Below are positions 54,596 through 63,792 of a stretch of 64,000 bases of DNA, in pieces. How positions within the stretch are numbered: position 1 is the stretch's first letter; every line of letters begins with the position of its first letter. Source of the stretch: Muribaculaceae bacterium (GTDB lineage Bacteria > Bacillota > Clostridia > Lachnospirales > Lachnospiraceae); assembly GCA_023666425.1 (NCBI GenBank), contig JAMPCA010000004.1, positions 1 through 64,000 on the forward strand, written 5' to 3'. A program made the translations under genes and the position numbers. The notes beneath the pieces are model-generated. The model searched no databases and was not told the DNA's origin. It saw nothing but the letters and a program-made list of their open reading frames with translations.

Positions 54596-54883
54596 ATGTA
54601 TTCAAAAATTGGGGCAATATTAATCAATAGCGTATTTGCCATGTGCATTATATATGTTTTTTTTGTAACATTGTTTGTATTGATTAGTGGGTGCAAGGTG
54701 AATGAAAAGTTTATAATAGGTTTTTCATTATATAACATTGTATGGTTGAGGCTGGATATTGGATATAATGTAGCAAGATATCATAAGCAAGGTGGTGGCT
54801 CTTTCTTTTGGGCTTCTATCATACTGCCACTGGTATTTCTAACTTTGATATTAGTGGGGATGATAAAAATTTTTTTATATTAG
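54596..54883 (+). CDS. small membrane protein, unknown
   Basis: A 95-residue protein with three hydrophobic helices (about 5-30, 36-50, 70-94). Not recognised. ATG 54596 is chosen since GGAAGGAG lies six bases upstream; the frame opens at 54542. It is the first plausible intact gene after the c-di-GMP riboswitch, but dead intron sequence intervenes. Very AT-rich. Confidence 0.45.
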   Translation: MYSKIGAILINSVFAMCIIYVFFVTLFVLISGCKVNEKFIIGFSLYNIVWLRLDIGYNVARYHKQGGGSFFWASIILPLVFLTLILVGMIKIFLY

Positions 54884-54942
54884 AGAGATCTATTTAGATT
54901 TCAAATATCATACAGCTGAAAATTGATTGAATTTATTTATGA

Positions 54943-55059
54943 AACGTAACTTATAATCATAATATTAAGCCGGGAAAGAGCATCACAATTAACTTTACAG
55001 TATCAAATTGTAGGACAGTCAATGAACCAGGTAATTATAATGTATATACAGTAAACTAA
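54943..55059 (+). pseudogene. C-terminal scrap of a beta-rich surface protein
   Basis: A 38-codon frame ending in a stop encodes KPGKSITINFTVSNCRTVNE followed by GNYNVYTVN, which looks like the last strands of an Ig-like or carbohydrate-binding domain. No start codon or ribosome site. Judged a gene remnant; chance coding is possible. Confidence 0.35.
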
Positions 55060-55088
55060 TCTAGTAGTGGAATAACTATATGTATTTT

Positions 55089-55134
55089 AAAGGGACTGTC
55101 ACACTAAGTAATTAGTGCGGCAGTCCCTTTTTGT
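55089..55134 (+). terminator. bidirectional terminator
   Basis: AAAGGGACTG (55089-55098) pairs with CAGTCCCTTT (55121-55130) with inner CACTAA/TTAGTG, T run to 55132. Lies between convergent transcripts; stronger on the plus strand, with an A/T flank usable on the minus strand. Confidence 0.8.
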
Positions 55135-55142
55135 GTATCCCA

Positions 55143-57251
55143 CTATTTCATCTCAGAGGGCAGCGCGTCTTCCGTATCCTGCACCGCCTCTGTGCCTGCC
55201 GCCCGGTAGGTGAAAGCGTTGGAGCTGCGGAAAATGGTGCTGCTGGAACCGAGCTGGTTGACGACAAGCTCGTCGCCGTCCGCAAGCCCTTCCCGGCTGA
55301 TGACCAGACAATCATCTGCGGAGAAGGAGGTGCTCACCTTTTCCCCGTTCACATATACCCGGCTCCACTTCGTAAAGCCGCTTCCGTACAGAATGACCTT
55401 GTCACCGCTGACGGAATCCACAACACTTTCGATTGTGACCTCGTCGATGCCCATGACAATGTCCGTGGCGGGATATCTGTCCTCGCCATCATAACAGTAA
55501 CGGTCGCCGTAGAGAATGTCATACTGCAGGTTTTCAAGACCGCTCAGGTAATCCGGGCTGTCCGCCTGCGTCTGGTGATAGCTGAGAACCGTGCCCTCAT
55601 GGATTCCCACAGAATCTGTGATGCTGGCGAGCAGCTGGTAGGCGTAGAGGTCGGCGTCCTGCTTTTTCAGTCCCATGTTATTCCATGTCACATAGTTGGT
55701 CTTATAGATATCGCCCGAAACCATATCCCCGTCAGTTAAGCCCATGGTGGGGAGATGGTCGCCGAAAAATACAATAACGGTGTCCTCGTTGCGGCTGTTC
55801 ACTTTGTTGATGAGGTCAGCCATAAAGGTATCCACCTCGTTAAGCTGGTTTACATAGTAAGTCCACTGGTTGGCAGCGGCCTCGTCCTCCACACCGGAAA
55901 TCACATACTTTGGGGGGGTTATAACAGGCTCTTTCGGGTAATCTCCGTGAGTGCCGACCGTGATTGTATAGGTAAAGTCCGGTGTATGGGGAGTCGCATC
56001 CAGCGTTTTGACAGTCTCATCTACCAGAATACTGTCGTCCGCCCAGCTTCCGTTCGGCGTATAAAGCTGAATGTTCATCAGCTCCTTGCTGGTAAAGCTG
56101 TCAAAGCCCATCATGGAAAAGGCGTTCACCCGGCTGTAAAAGTTGCCGCCGTTGTTGTGCACCGCGTGGGTGCCGTAGCCGATGGCGGACAGATCGGAAG
56201 CGATACTTTCACAGTCCGTCTTTTTCAGGATTGTTTTGTAGGGATATTCCCCGGTGCCGAAATACTGCATACTCATGCCGGAGAGAATCTCAAACTCTGT
56301 GTTGGCGGTACCCGCACCCACCACCGGAACGGTCAGATAACCGGTGGAGAAATTCTCCTCCAGGTAGTGGAAGGTCGGAACCGGGTCTTTTTCATAGTTC
56401 AAAAATTTAATCTCGTCCGGGTCACAGAAGGACTCCAGCAGGACGCAGATAATATTTGGCGCATTTTCCGCCGTAACGGCCGTCTCCTCCTTTGTGCGGT
56501 TCACTTCACCGACCGTAGCTGTAACTGCTTCTTTGGAGTAAGTCTCCGGTTTATCCATACCCCTTCCCATGACACTGGAGGAAAAGCCATAGATAAACCC
56601 GTAGTTCTCATAGCCCTGCGCGATATTGGAAAAATAGCTGGCTACTACATTGGCGCTCTGCGCGGCGTTTGTTGTCACCGGAATACCGATAAAAAGCACG
56701 CATACGATGGCGCAGAAGACGACTATTTTATGTATCTTTCCCTGATACTTTGGCCCTTTGATAAAGAGCAGGACACAGCAGAGCGCGAAAAACGCGAGCC
56801 CGATTACGACCAGCGTGGCCTCCTCGGCGGTGAAGTAGTTCGTATTGTTCATGGCGAACAGATCGTTGATGCATTTTAAATCGGTAAAACCGAAGGGGGT
56901 CACACGGTTGGAAAGAATACAGCCGTTAATCACTCCCAGAATGATCCAGAAGCCGCTGATAATGGTTCTCGCAAACAGCCGCCGCCGGAATAAATATACC
57001 AGACACAGCGAGGCAAATACGATAAATGCATTATAAAGGAAGGCTCCCGTGTGCCATGCGACAAAAGTGCAGGCGGAAAGGAAGCTCCTCCGGGAGATCA
57101 TTTCCACCACAAATACAATCACGCAGGAAATCAGCGCGTGGAACAGTAGGGAATATTTGTTAAAGAAGGCCGTCCGGCGCAGATACGCTTCGGAGTGCTC
57201 CTTCTCAGTCTTTGTAAACAGTTTTTTGATTAGATGCGTAAGTCGTTTCAT
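55143..57251 (-). CDS. LtaS-like sulfatase/phosphoglycerol transferase with TIG-like C-terminus
   Basis: Membrane enzyme of 702 residues related to lipoteichoic acid synthase. Five helices in about 20-215; then the extracellular alkaline-phosphatase-fold domain with GTANTEFEILSGMSM (catalytic Thr), HNNGGNFYSRVNAF, TVGTHGDYPKEP and VIVFFGDHLPTMG. After the enzyme, residues from about 600 form a TIG/IPT-like beta domain (GDKVILYGSGFTKWSRVYVN), unusual for LtaS. ATG at 57251 has GAGG six bases upstream; ATG 57263 is too near AAGGAG. Confidence 0.87.
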   Translation of the reverse strand: MKRLTHLIKKLFTKTEKEHSEAYLRRTAFFNKYSLLFHALISCVIVFVVEMISRRSFLSACTFVAWHTGAFLYNAFIVFASLCLVYLFRRRLFARTIISGFWIILGVINGCILSNRVTPFGFTDLKCINDLFAMNNTNYFTAEEATLVVIGLAFFALCCVLLFIKGPKYQGKIHKIVVFCAIVCVLFIGIPVTTNAAQSANVVASYFSNIAQGYENYGFIYGFSSSVMGRGMDKPETYSKEAVTATVGEVNRTKEETAVTAENAPNIICVLLESFCDPDEIKFLNYEKDPVPTFHYLEENFSTGYLTVPVVGAGTANTEFEILSGMSMQYFGTGEYPYKTILKKTDCESIASDLSAIGYGTHAVHNNGGNFYSRVNAFSMMGFDSFTSKELMNIQLYTPNGSWADDSILVDETVKTLDATPHTPDFTYTITVGTHGDYPKEPVITPPKYVISGVEDEAAANQWTYYVNQLNEVDTFMADLINKVNSRNEDTVIVFFGDHLPTMGLTDGDMVSGDIYKTNYVTWNNMGLKKQDADLYAYQLLASITDSVGIHEGTVLSYHQTQADSPDYLSGLENLQYDILYGDRYCYDGEDRYPATDIVMGIDEVTIESVVDSVSGDKVILYGSGFTKWSRVYVNGEKVSTSFSADDCLVISREGLADGDELVVNQLGSSSTIFRSSNAFTYRAAGTEAVQDTEDALPSEMK

Positions 57252-57535
57252 ATGCTGCCTCATGCTCCTTTTCTTCTATTCTCCAATAATTTAATAAAAA
57301 TTTTGTACAAAAACAAGAGGTAATTTTTATAAAAAACTGCCAAGAAAAGAGTACTTTTTATATGTTATGAACAATATGTGAACAAAATGTGAATAAAACG
57401 GCTTTTTATGCGGAAACAGCCTGTGGATTCACGGCCGGAAGAGGCTGGAATGGGAAAAGTCCCCCGGGGCGTGGCATTTGCCGCTACCCTGGAGGACATT
57501 AGATTTGGAGGTAGTTTTGTCTTTATAACAGCTGC

Positions 57536-58876
57536 CTAGCGGTTGGAGCGCCGCCAGATGTGCATCTTTTCCGCCTCGGCAATCAGGTCGTCGCGGAAAT
57601 CGGGGTGGGCGATGGAAATCAGGGCTTCGGCTCTCTGCCAGCCGGAGAGACCTTTCAGGCATACCATGCCGTACTCCGTGACCACATAGTGGGTGTTGGG
57701 GCGCGTGTCGGTGACGATGGAGCCCTCAGTCAGCGTCGGGCGGATCCGGGAGTGCATCTGCCCCTGCTTGTCCGTGAAGGTCGCGGAGCAGCATACGAAG
57801 CTCTTGCCGCCGCGGCTTAAATATGCGCCGAGCACGAAATCCAGCTGTCCCCCTGCGCCGCTGATCTGCTTGATGCCGGAGGATTCGGAGCTGATCTGGC
57901 CGAAGAGATCAATGTCCACACAGTTATTGATGGAAATAAAGTTGTCCAGCGCGGAGATGGAGCGGATGTCGTTGGTGTAATCGACAGGCGCGCTCATCAG
58001 CTCCGGGTTGTCGTCAAGGTAATCGTACATTTTCTTAGTGCCTGCGCCAAAGGCGTAGACCTGACGGAAGCGGTCGATGGACTTGCGCGCTCCGGTAATC
58101 TTGCCCGCTTTTGCAATATCCACAAAGGCGTCTACATACATCTCGGTATGTACGCCCAGATCTTTCAGGTCGGACTCTGCAATCAGGGAGCCCACGGCAT
58201 TCGGCATACCGCCGATACCCAGCTGCAGGCAGGCGCCGTTGGGAATCTGTTCGACAATGAGCTGCGCCACTTTCTTGTCTACCTCTGTGGCAGGTCCGCC
58301 GCCGCCCAGCTCTCCGGGAGCGGGATTCTCTCCCTCCACAATGTAATCGACCTTTGAGATGTGTACGCCGCATTCGGTACCGCCCAGACACCGGGGCATG
58401 TTCTCATTGACTTCCACGATAATCTTCTTCGCCGTTTCGCAGACCGCGCCGAGGTGGGAGGCGTTGGGGCCAAAATTAAAGAAGCCGTGGGCGTCCATCG
58501 GGGCTGTCTGGATCAGCGCTACGTCGTCAGTAAAATCCAGATCCCGGTAGTAGCGCGGAAGCTCGGAATAGCGGATCGGTGCATAGTAGGAGCAGCCCCG
58601 TGCAATCAGCTTCCTCTCGTAGCCTCCCATGTGCCACGAATTCCATGTAAAGTGCTCTCCCGCATCCTCGCGCTCAAATACGGCCAGCGGCTTTAAAAGA
58701 ATTCCGCCCCGCAGATTCACGTCTGTGAGCTCGTCCGTGCGCTTTGCCAGCGCCTTGTCCAGTGCGTCCGGCGTGCCCGTGCACCAACCGTAGTCTACCC
58801 AGTCTCCGGATTTGATTACCTTCACGGCCTCGTCCGCCGTGACCAGCTTCTGTCTGTATTCCTCTGTATAACCCAT
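57536..58876 (-). CDS. but: butyryl-CoA:acetate CoA-transferase
   Basis: Final step of butyrate formation: moves CoA from butyryl-CoA to acetate. The 446-residue protein is of the Cat1/acetyl-CoA hydrolase-transferase family; [48 protein letters not shown] (catalytic Glu) and the end HIWRRSNR match the gut butyrate-producer enzymes as I know them. A 4-hydroxybutyrate CoA-transferase is the main alternative. AAGGAGGATCTT precedes the ATG. Transcribed divergently from a LysR gene. Confidence 0.88.
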   Translation of the reverse strand: MGYTEEYRQKLVTADEAVKVIKSGDWVDYGWCTGTPDALDKALAKRTDELTDVNLRGGILLKPLAVFEREDAGEHFTWNSWHMGGYERKLIARGCSYYAPIRYSELPRYYRDLDFTDDVALIQTAPMDAHGFFNFGPNASHLGAVCETAKKIIVEVNENMPRCLGGTECGVHISKVDYIVEGENPAPGELGGGGPATEVDKKVAQLIVEQIPNGACLQLGIGGMPNAVGSLIAESDLKDLGVHTEMYVDAFVDIAKAGKITGARKSIDRFRQVYAFGAGTKKMYDYLDDNPELMSAPVDYTNDIRSISALDNFISINNCVDIDLFGQISSESSGIKQISGAGGQLDFVLGAYLSRGGKSFVCCSATFTDKQGQMHSRIRPTLTEGSIVTDTRPNTHYVVTEYGMVCLKGLSGWQRAEALISIAHPDFRDDLIAEAEKMHIWRRSNR

Positions 58877-58910
58877 AAGATCCTCCTTGTTAAAATAATA
58901 TCATAGCTGT

Positions 58911-58939
58911 ATTTTAACACCAATTATAGGTAAATACAA
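58911..58939 (-). promoter_or_regulatory. promoter of but
   Basis: On the minus strand TTGTAT, 17 bases, TAAAAT. A second fit, TTGGTG, 17 bases, TATTAT, lies slightly downstream. The intergenic region also holds CAATTAT twice (58921 and 58937), a possible LysR-type contact. Confidence 0.45.
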
Positions 58940-59025
58940 TTATTGTTTTGGCGTTTCCGGCGGGATATGTTAATATAAGGTAAGGGTTCGTAAGCATTAC
59001 ATAATTCGAAAGGACGGGAAGGGAT

Positions 59026-59928
59026 ATGACGCTGACACAGCTCATCTATGTGGTTAAAATCGCGGATATGAAATCCATGAACAGGGCGGCGGCCGAGCTG
59101 TTTGTATCACAGCCTGCGCTCTCGGAGGCTGTCCGGGAGCTGGAGGAGGAGATTCACACGGAGCTGTTTTTCCGCTCAAACCGGGGAATCGTACTCACCA
59201 CAGAGGGGGAGGAGTTTTTGCAGTATGCCAGACAGATGGTAGAGCTGAACCGTATGATCGGTGAGCGGTATGTGGAAAAGCAGCAGGCGAAGAAAAAGTT
59301 CAGCGTTTCGATGCAGCACTATTCCTTTGCGGTGGAGGCATTTATTGAGCTGGGGCGGCGTTTTTCCATGAGTGAGTTTGAGCTGGCGGTTCACGAGACA
59401 AAGACGCATGAGGTGATTGACAATGTGAAAAATTTCAGGAGTGAGATCGGAGTGCTTTATCTTGATGCGTTTAACGGGAAGGCATTAAATAAGATTTTTG
59501 CGGAGAGCGGGGTGGAGTTTGTGCCGCTGTTTGACTGTGGAATCTCCGTATATCTGAGTAAAAAACACCCGCTGGCGGGGAGGAAGAGGATTTGTTTTGA
59601 GGAGCTTTCGGATTATCCGTGCCTTTCCTTTGAGCAGGGCGAGAGGAATTCCTTTTATTATGCGGAGGAGGTATTGAGCACGCTGGACTACCGGCAGATC
59701 ATTAAAGCGGACGACCGGGCGACCATGTTAAATCTGATGGACGGCATGAACGGATACACGCTCTGCTCGGGCATAATCTGCGAGGAGCTAAACGGCGGCA
59801 GCTATGTGTCGGTTCCGCTGGATACAAAGGAAACAATGACGATTGGATATATCAGGCGCAGGAATATGCCTTTAAGTGTGCTGGGGCGTGAGTATATTGA
59901 GATTTTGAAGAGCTACGGCGGGGAGTGA
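59026..59928 (+). CDS. LysR-family transcriptional regulator
   Basis: Helix-turn-helix regulator of 300 residues: MTLTQLIYVVKIADMKSMNRAA then AELFVSQPALSEAVRELEEE is the LysR DNA-binding domain; residues 90-295 form the effector domain with GVLYLDAFNG and ISVYLSKKHPLAG. Divergent from but, the usual layout for a LysR gene and its target, so control of but is inferred. Three bases separate it from the methyltransferase gene. Confidence 0.9.
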   Translation: MTLTQLIYVVKIADMKSMNRAAAELFVSQPALSEAVRELEEEIHTELFFRSNRGIVLTTEGEEFLQYARQMVELNRMIGERYVEKQQAKKKFSVSMQHYSFAVEAFIELGRRFSMSEFELAVHETKTHEVIDNVKNFRSEIGVLYLDAFNGKALNKIFAESGVEFVPLFDCGISVYLSKKHPLAGRKRICFEELSDYPCLSFEQGERNSFYYAEEVLSTLDYRQIIKADDRATMLNLMDGMNGYTLCSGIICEELNGGSYVSVPLDTKETMTIGYIRRRNMPLSVLGREYIEILKSYGGE

Positions 59929-59931
59929 GAG

Positions 59932-61221
59932 ATGGAGAATCATACAATTGTTACGTTGAAAAAGGGAGAGGGCAGATATGTAAAGTCCGGCGGGCTGTGG
60001 ATCTATGATAATGAGATAGATACGATCACCGGACGTTTTCACAATGGAGATGTGGTGGCGGTCAGGGATTTTGACGGCTATCCGCTGGGACGGGGCTATA
60101 TTAACCAGAATTCGAAAATACGGATACGGATGCTGACCCGGCGCATGGAGCAGGAGATAAATGAAGAGTTTTTGCGTACGCGGGTGCAGAGGGCATGGGC
60201 TTACAGGAAGGACGTGCTGCGCAGGAGCCAGTCTCCGGCGCTGGATGGGAAGGTGGAAGAGATTCTGCGAAAAGGACTTGGAAATCTTGGCCTGGAATAT
60301 ATGGACGTGAGCGCCTGCCGTCTGATTTTCGGGGAGGCAGATTTTTTGCCGGGTCTTGTGGTGGACAAATATTCCGATGTGCTGGTGCTGCAGTGCCTGA
60401 CGCTGGGAATGGAGCAGTTTAAGGAACAGATCGTCGCACTTTTGAAGGAGGTGCTTGCCGCCGACGGGATTCTGGTGCAGGGCGTGTATGAGCGCAGTGA
60501 CGCCAATGAAAGAAAGAAGGAGGGGCTTTCAAAGCGCAAGGCGTATATTGGCGGGGCATTTGACACGCATGTGGAGATTGTGGAGAACGGTATCCGCTAT
60601 CTGGTGGACGTGGAGAACGGGCAGAAAACAGGATTTTTCCTCGACCAGAAATATAACCGCCTGGCCGTGCAGAGGCTCTGCGCGGGGAAGCATGTGCTGG
60701 ATTGCTTTACCCACATGGGCACCTTTGCGCTGAATGCCGGAGCGGCTGGAGCGGCCTCGGTGCTCGGACTGGATGTTTCTGAATATGCCGTCATGCAGGC
60801 AGAGGAAAATGCACGTCGGAACGGGCTTGCAGAGACGGTGGGTTTTCGCTGTGCGGATGTTCTGGAGGAGCTGCCTGCGCTGGCGGAGGCAGGAGAGGCT
60901 TTTGATGTGGTGATCCTCGACCCTCCGGCGTTTACGAAATCCCGGGAGGCGACGAAAAATGCCATTAAGGGCTACAGGGAGATTAACCGGAAGGGTCTAA
61001 AGCTGGTGCGTCCCGGCGGTTATTTTGCTACCTGTTCCTGCTCCCATTTTATGACGCAGGAACTGTTTGCAAAGACGATCCGGGAGGCGGCAGCGTCCGT
61101 TCATAAAAGGCTCCGCCAGGTGGAGTTTCGGACGCAGGCGCCGGATCACCCAATTCTGTGGGCGGCGCAGGAGAGCTATTATTTGAAATTTTATATCTTT
61201 CAGGTGGTGGACGAAAAATAG
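59932..61221 (+). CDS. RlmI-like 23S rRNA (cytosine-5) methyltransferase
   Basis: SAM-dependent methyltransferase of 429 residues. PUA domain (about 5-75: KKGEGRYVKSGGLWIYDNEI), EEHD-like middle, Rossmann domain with VLDCFTHMGTFALNAGAAG (SAM site), VVILDPPAFTKS and CSCSHFM (catalytic Cys region). E. coli RlmI modifies C1962 of 23S rRNA. Close spacing makes it co-transcribed with the LysR gene. Confidence 0.9.
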   Translation: MENHTIVTLKKGEGRYVKSGGLWIYDNEIDTITGRFHNGDVVAVRDFDGYPLGRGYINQNSKIRIRMLTRRMEQEINEEFLRTRVQRAWAYRKDVLRRSQSPALDGKVEEILRKGLGNLGLEYMDVSACRLIFGEADFLPGLVVDKYSDVLVLQCLTLGMEQFKEQIVALLKEVLAADGILVQGVYERSDANERKKEGLSKRKAYIGGAFDTHVEIVENGIRYLVDVENGQKTGFFLDQKYNRLAVQRLCAGKHVLDCFTHMGTFALNAGAAGAASVLGLDVSEYAVMQAEENARRNGLAETVGFRCADVLEELPALAEAGEAFDVVILDPPAFTKSREATKNAIKGYREINRKGLKLVRPGGYFATCSCSHFMTQELFAKTIREAAASVHKRLRQVEFRTQAPDHPILWAAQESYYLKFYIFQVVDEK

Positions 61222-61271
61222 AGGCTGGATTATAATGGCGGATTGCGAGCATAATATATTATGAAAAGCAA

Positions 61272-61300
61272 TTGATTTTGAGCTGGGTATATGCTAAGAT
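61272..61300 (+). promoter_or_regulatory. promoter of the ART gene pair
   Basis: TTGATT (61272-61277), 17 bases, TAAGAT (61295-61300), read by eye. Confidence 0.5.
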
Positions 61301-61408
61301 GTAGCCACAGAAAGTATACAGAAGGTTTTGCGCGTTATATACCTGGTTGTGAAAATGACTGAGGTGTATGATATGAATGACGGGAAAAGTGAAAGAGAGG
61401 TGAATATC

Positions 61409-61615
61409 ATGCCGACTGTTGAATTGATTGAGTGTGAAAGAGTAGCCTATGTAAAAGAAATGCAGGATTATCTTCGGGAATTGAAGAGGATGAACAAAAT
61501 GGATGCCCAAAAAAAGTCTTTTGAAAATTTGGTGCAGAGCGAAATAATTTGTGAAAATGGTGAATTTACAGATCATTATGAATATACGAAGATAATGCTG
61601 CAAAAGAAGGGATAA
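61409..61615 (+). CDS. small helical protein, putative antitoxin partner
   Basis: A 68-residue protein from the ATG at 61409 (GAGAGG eight bases upstream); an ATG at 61373 (GAGGTG upstream) would add 12 residues. It is almost all helical (VAYVKEMQDYLRELKRMNKM, DAQKKSFENLVQS) and charged, like many antitoxins or tethering proteins. It ends four bases before the ART-like gene, with the next ribosome site in its last codons. No family recognised. Confidence 0.6.
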   Translation: MPTVELIECERVAYVKEMQDYLRELKRMNKMDAQKKSFENLVQSEIICENGEFTDHYEYTKIMLQKKG

Positions 61616-61619
61616 TACA

Positions 61620-62243
61620 ATGTACAGTATTTTGCCTAACTTAGTATTGGGATTTCATGGATGTGATATAGATACATATAATAAAGTTCTGCATGACCAT
61701 GAGAGTTTATTGCCGAGTAATAACTCATATGACTGGCTTGGAAATGGAATTTATTTTTGGGAAGATAGTGTTGATAGGGCACAACAATGGGCAGTGGATT
61801 CCTATGAAAGATATAACAAAAAGAATCCGGATAAAAAAGCTAAACTACCAGCAGTGGTTGGAGCAGTTATTTCATTGGGGAATTGTTTGAATTTAACGGA
61901 TTATAAAAGCTGTGATATTCTTAAGACCGGCTATGAAATTTTGAAATATGAACTTGAAATTAACGGAAAGGGATTACCGGTAAATAAAGATATTAAGGGG
62001 AATACAGATTTACTGTTTAGAGATTTGGATTGTGCTGTTATACAGCGCATCCATCAATATAATAAAGAAAATAAGAAGAGAGATTTTGATAGTGTCAGGG
62101 GAGTTTTCCTTGAAGGGAATCCAATATATGAGAATGCGGGGATAATGGAGAAAACGCATGTACAATTGTGTATTGTTAATCCTAATTGTATAAAAGGTTA
62201 TTTTAAACCATTAGAGCCAAAAGCGGATTGGGTAATAGTATAA
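61620..62243 (+). CDS. ADP-ribosyltransferase-fold protein (DUF3990/PARP-like), putative toxin
   Basis: A 207-residue protein with an H-Y-E-type ART pattern: LGFHGCDIDTY (His), WLGNGIYFWED (Tyr) followed by a helix DRAQQWAVDSYER, and a late acidic strand VFLEGNPIYENAG carrying candidate Glu residues. GNGIYFW is the PARP-like hallmark. No signal peptide, so it acts inside the cell. Tight coupling to a small helical gene and low GC compared with neighbours suggest a mobile toxin-antitoxin or defence cassette; the target is unknown. Confidence 0.65.
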   Translation: MYSILPNLVLGFHGCDIDTYNKVLHDHESLLPSNNSYDWLGNGIYFWEDSVDRAQQWAVDSYERYNKKNPDKKAKLPAVVGAVISLGNCLNLTDYKSCDILKTGYEILKYELEINGKGLPVNKDIKGNTDLLFRDLDCAVIQRIHQYNKENKKRDFDSVRGVFLEGNPIYENAGIMEKTHVQLCIVNPNCIKGYFKPLEPKADWVIV

Positions 62244-62391
62244 GTGAAATGTGGACATATAAGACATATCGGAAAGAAGTATCTGATGTGTCTTATTTTT
62301 ACGGTATCTGGAAACATTTATTAGAAATATGGATAGTCATGGTATAGTTTGGATTGTCAAAATTGTAATGATTGAAGCTATGGTGAACAGG

Positions 62392-63591
62392 ATGAAAAAC
62401 CAGTACAATAAAACAATCACGGCCTGCTTTGTGGGATATATTGTGCAGGCCATTGTCAATAATTTTACGCCGCTGCTGTTTCTGACTTTTCAGAAAAGCT
62501 ACCATATACCGCTCTCACAGATTACGTTGCTGGTGACGTTCAATTTTGGAATACAGCTTTTGATTGATCTGCTTTCGGTCGGATTTGTGGATAAGCTCGG
62601 ATACCGGGCGTCTATGATTCTGGCGCATATCCTGTCGGCAGGAGGCCTGCTCCTTCTTACGGTATTGCCGGAGCTGTCAGCCTCTCCCTTTGCCGGTATT
62701 TTGATTTCAGTCATGGTGTACGCTGTCGGGGGAGGCCTGCTGGAGGTTCTTGTAAGTCCGGTCGTGGAGGCGTGTCCCTCCGAAAATAAAGAGCGGGCGA
62801 TGAGTATGCTGCATTCTTTCTACTGTTGGGGACATGCGGGAATCGTGCTGCTCTCCACACTGTTTTTTCATGTGGCAGGAATACAAAACTGGAAAATACT
62901 GGCGGTCATCTGGGCACTGGTTCCGGTTGGCAACGCGTTTGCATTTTCAAAGGTTCCCATGGCGTCACTCATGGAGGAGGGAGAGCGCGGCTTAAGCCTG
63001 AAGGAGCTGCTTTGCCTGAAGACTTTTTGGGTATTGTTTATTATGATGCTGTGTGCCGGGGCGAGCGAGCAGGCGGTGAGCCAGTGGGCTTCTGTATTTG
63101 CGGAGAAGGGACTGGGGATTTCCAAGACGACGGGGGATCTGGCGGGGCCGATGGCGTTCGCGGTTTTTATGGGGACAGCGAGAGCCTTCTATGGAAAATA
63201 TGGCGGCCGTATCCGTCTGGAGCGTTTTATGGTTTATAGCTGTATCCTGTGCATTCTCTCCTATCTGGGAATCTCACTTTTGCCCATTCCGCAGCTTAGT
63301 CTGGCGGCCTGCATGGTCTGCGGTCTTTCGGTCGGTATTATGTGGCCGGGCACGTTTAGCAGGGCATCGGCGGCGCTGCCGGGGGGAGGCACGGCTATGT
63401 TTGCCCTGCTGGCGTTAGGCGGCGATATTGGCTGTTCCGGGGGACCGACGGTGGTTGGGGTGGTGTCAGGCGCTCTGGGGGACAATCTGAAAGCGGGGAT
63501 TCTGGCGGGAATTGTCTTTCCGGTATTGCTGCTGGCGGGAATTTATCTTTGCAGGAAAAGCGGGCAGGGAGAGAATTGCAATCGGAATTAG
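62392..63591 (+). CDS. MFS transporter
   Basis: Major-facilitator permease of about 399 residues with 12 helices. KNQYNKTITACFVGYIVQAI opens TM1; VGFVDKLGYRASMILAH is the MFS loop 2-3 motif; the second half repeats this in YGKYGGRIRLERF. Start is uncertain: ATG at 62392 (GGTGA upstream), 62380 or 62368. Substrate unknown. Confidence 0.85.
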   Translation: MKNQYNKTITACFVGYIVQAIVNNFTPLLFLTFQKSYHIPLSQITLLVTFNFGIQLLIDLLSVGFVDKLGYRASMILAHILSAGGLLLLTVLPELSASPFAGILISVMVYAVGGGLLEVLVSPVVEACPSENKERAMSMLHSFYCWGHAGIVLLSTLFFHVAGIQNWKILAVIWALVPVGNAFAFSKVPMASLMEEGERGLSLKELLCLKTFWVLFIMMLCAGASEQAVSQWASVFAEKGLGISKTTGDLAGPMAFAVFMGTARAFYGKYGGRIRLERFMVYSCILCILSYLGISLLPIPQLSLAACMVCGLSVGIMWPGTFSRASAALPGGGTAMFALLALGGDIGCSGGPTVVGVVSGALGDNLKAGILAGIVFPVLLLAGIYLCRKSGQGENCNRN

Positions 63592-63621
63592 AGAAGCCGT
63601 CGAACATGTGCACATTTTTGG

Positions 63622-63650
63622 TTGAAATCCGCAGGAAATGATGGTATTAT
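63622..63650 (+). promoter_or_regulatory. promoter of the last gene
   Basis: TTGAAA (63622-63627), 17 bases, TATTAT (63645-63650). Transcription would start near 63657, just before the terminator-like hairpin. Confidence 0.6.
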
Positions 63651-63675
63651 ATATAAATAAAATACAATCAACGAC

Positions 63676-63712
63676 AAAGGAGTCGGCAATATTTGTTGCT
63701 GTCTCCTTTTTT
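63676..63712 (+). terminator. terminator-like hairpin in the leader
   Basis: AAAGGAG (63676-63682) pairs with CTCCTTT (63703-63709), extended by CGGCAA/TTGCTG, ending in TTTTTT. It could end MFS transcripts or attenuate the downstream gene. Confidence 0.75.
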
Positions 63713-63792
63713 ATTTGGAAATCATGTACTGGAACTGCATATGGCAGCCATGCAGTTATGATCTGCTTTTAAAAAGCTACGGAGGTGTGGAT

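Noticed and set aside
55755-56879. 374-codon plus-strand frame
   Set aside because: Shadow of the LtaS-like gene, whose catalytic motifs are in the minus frame.
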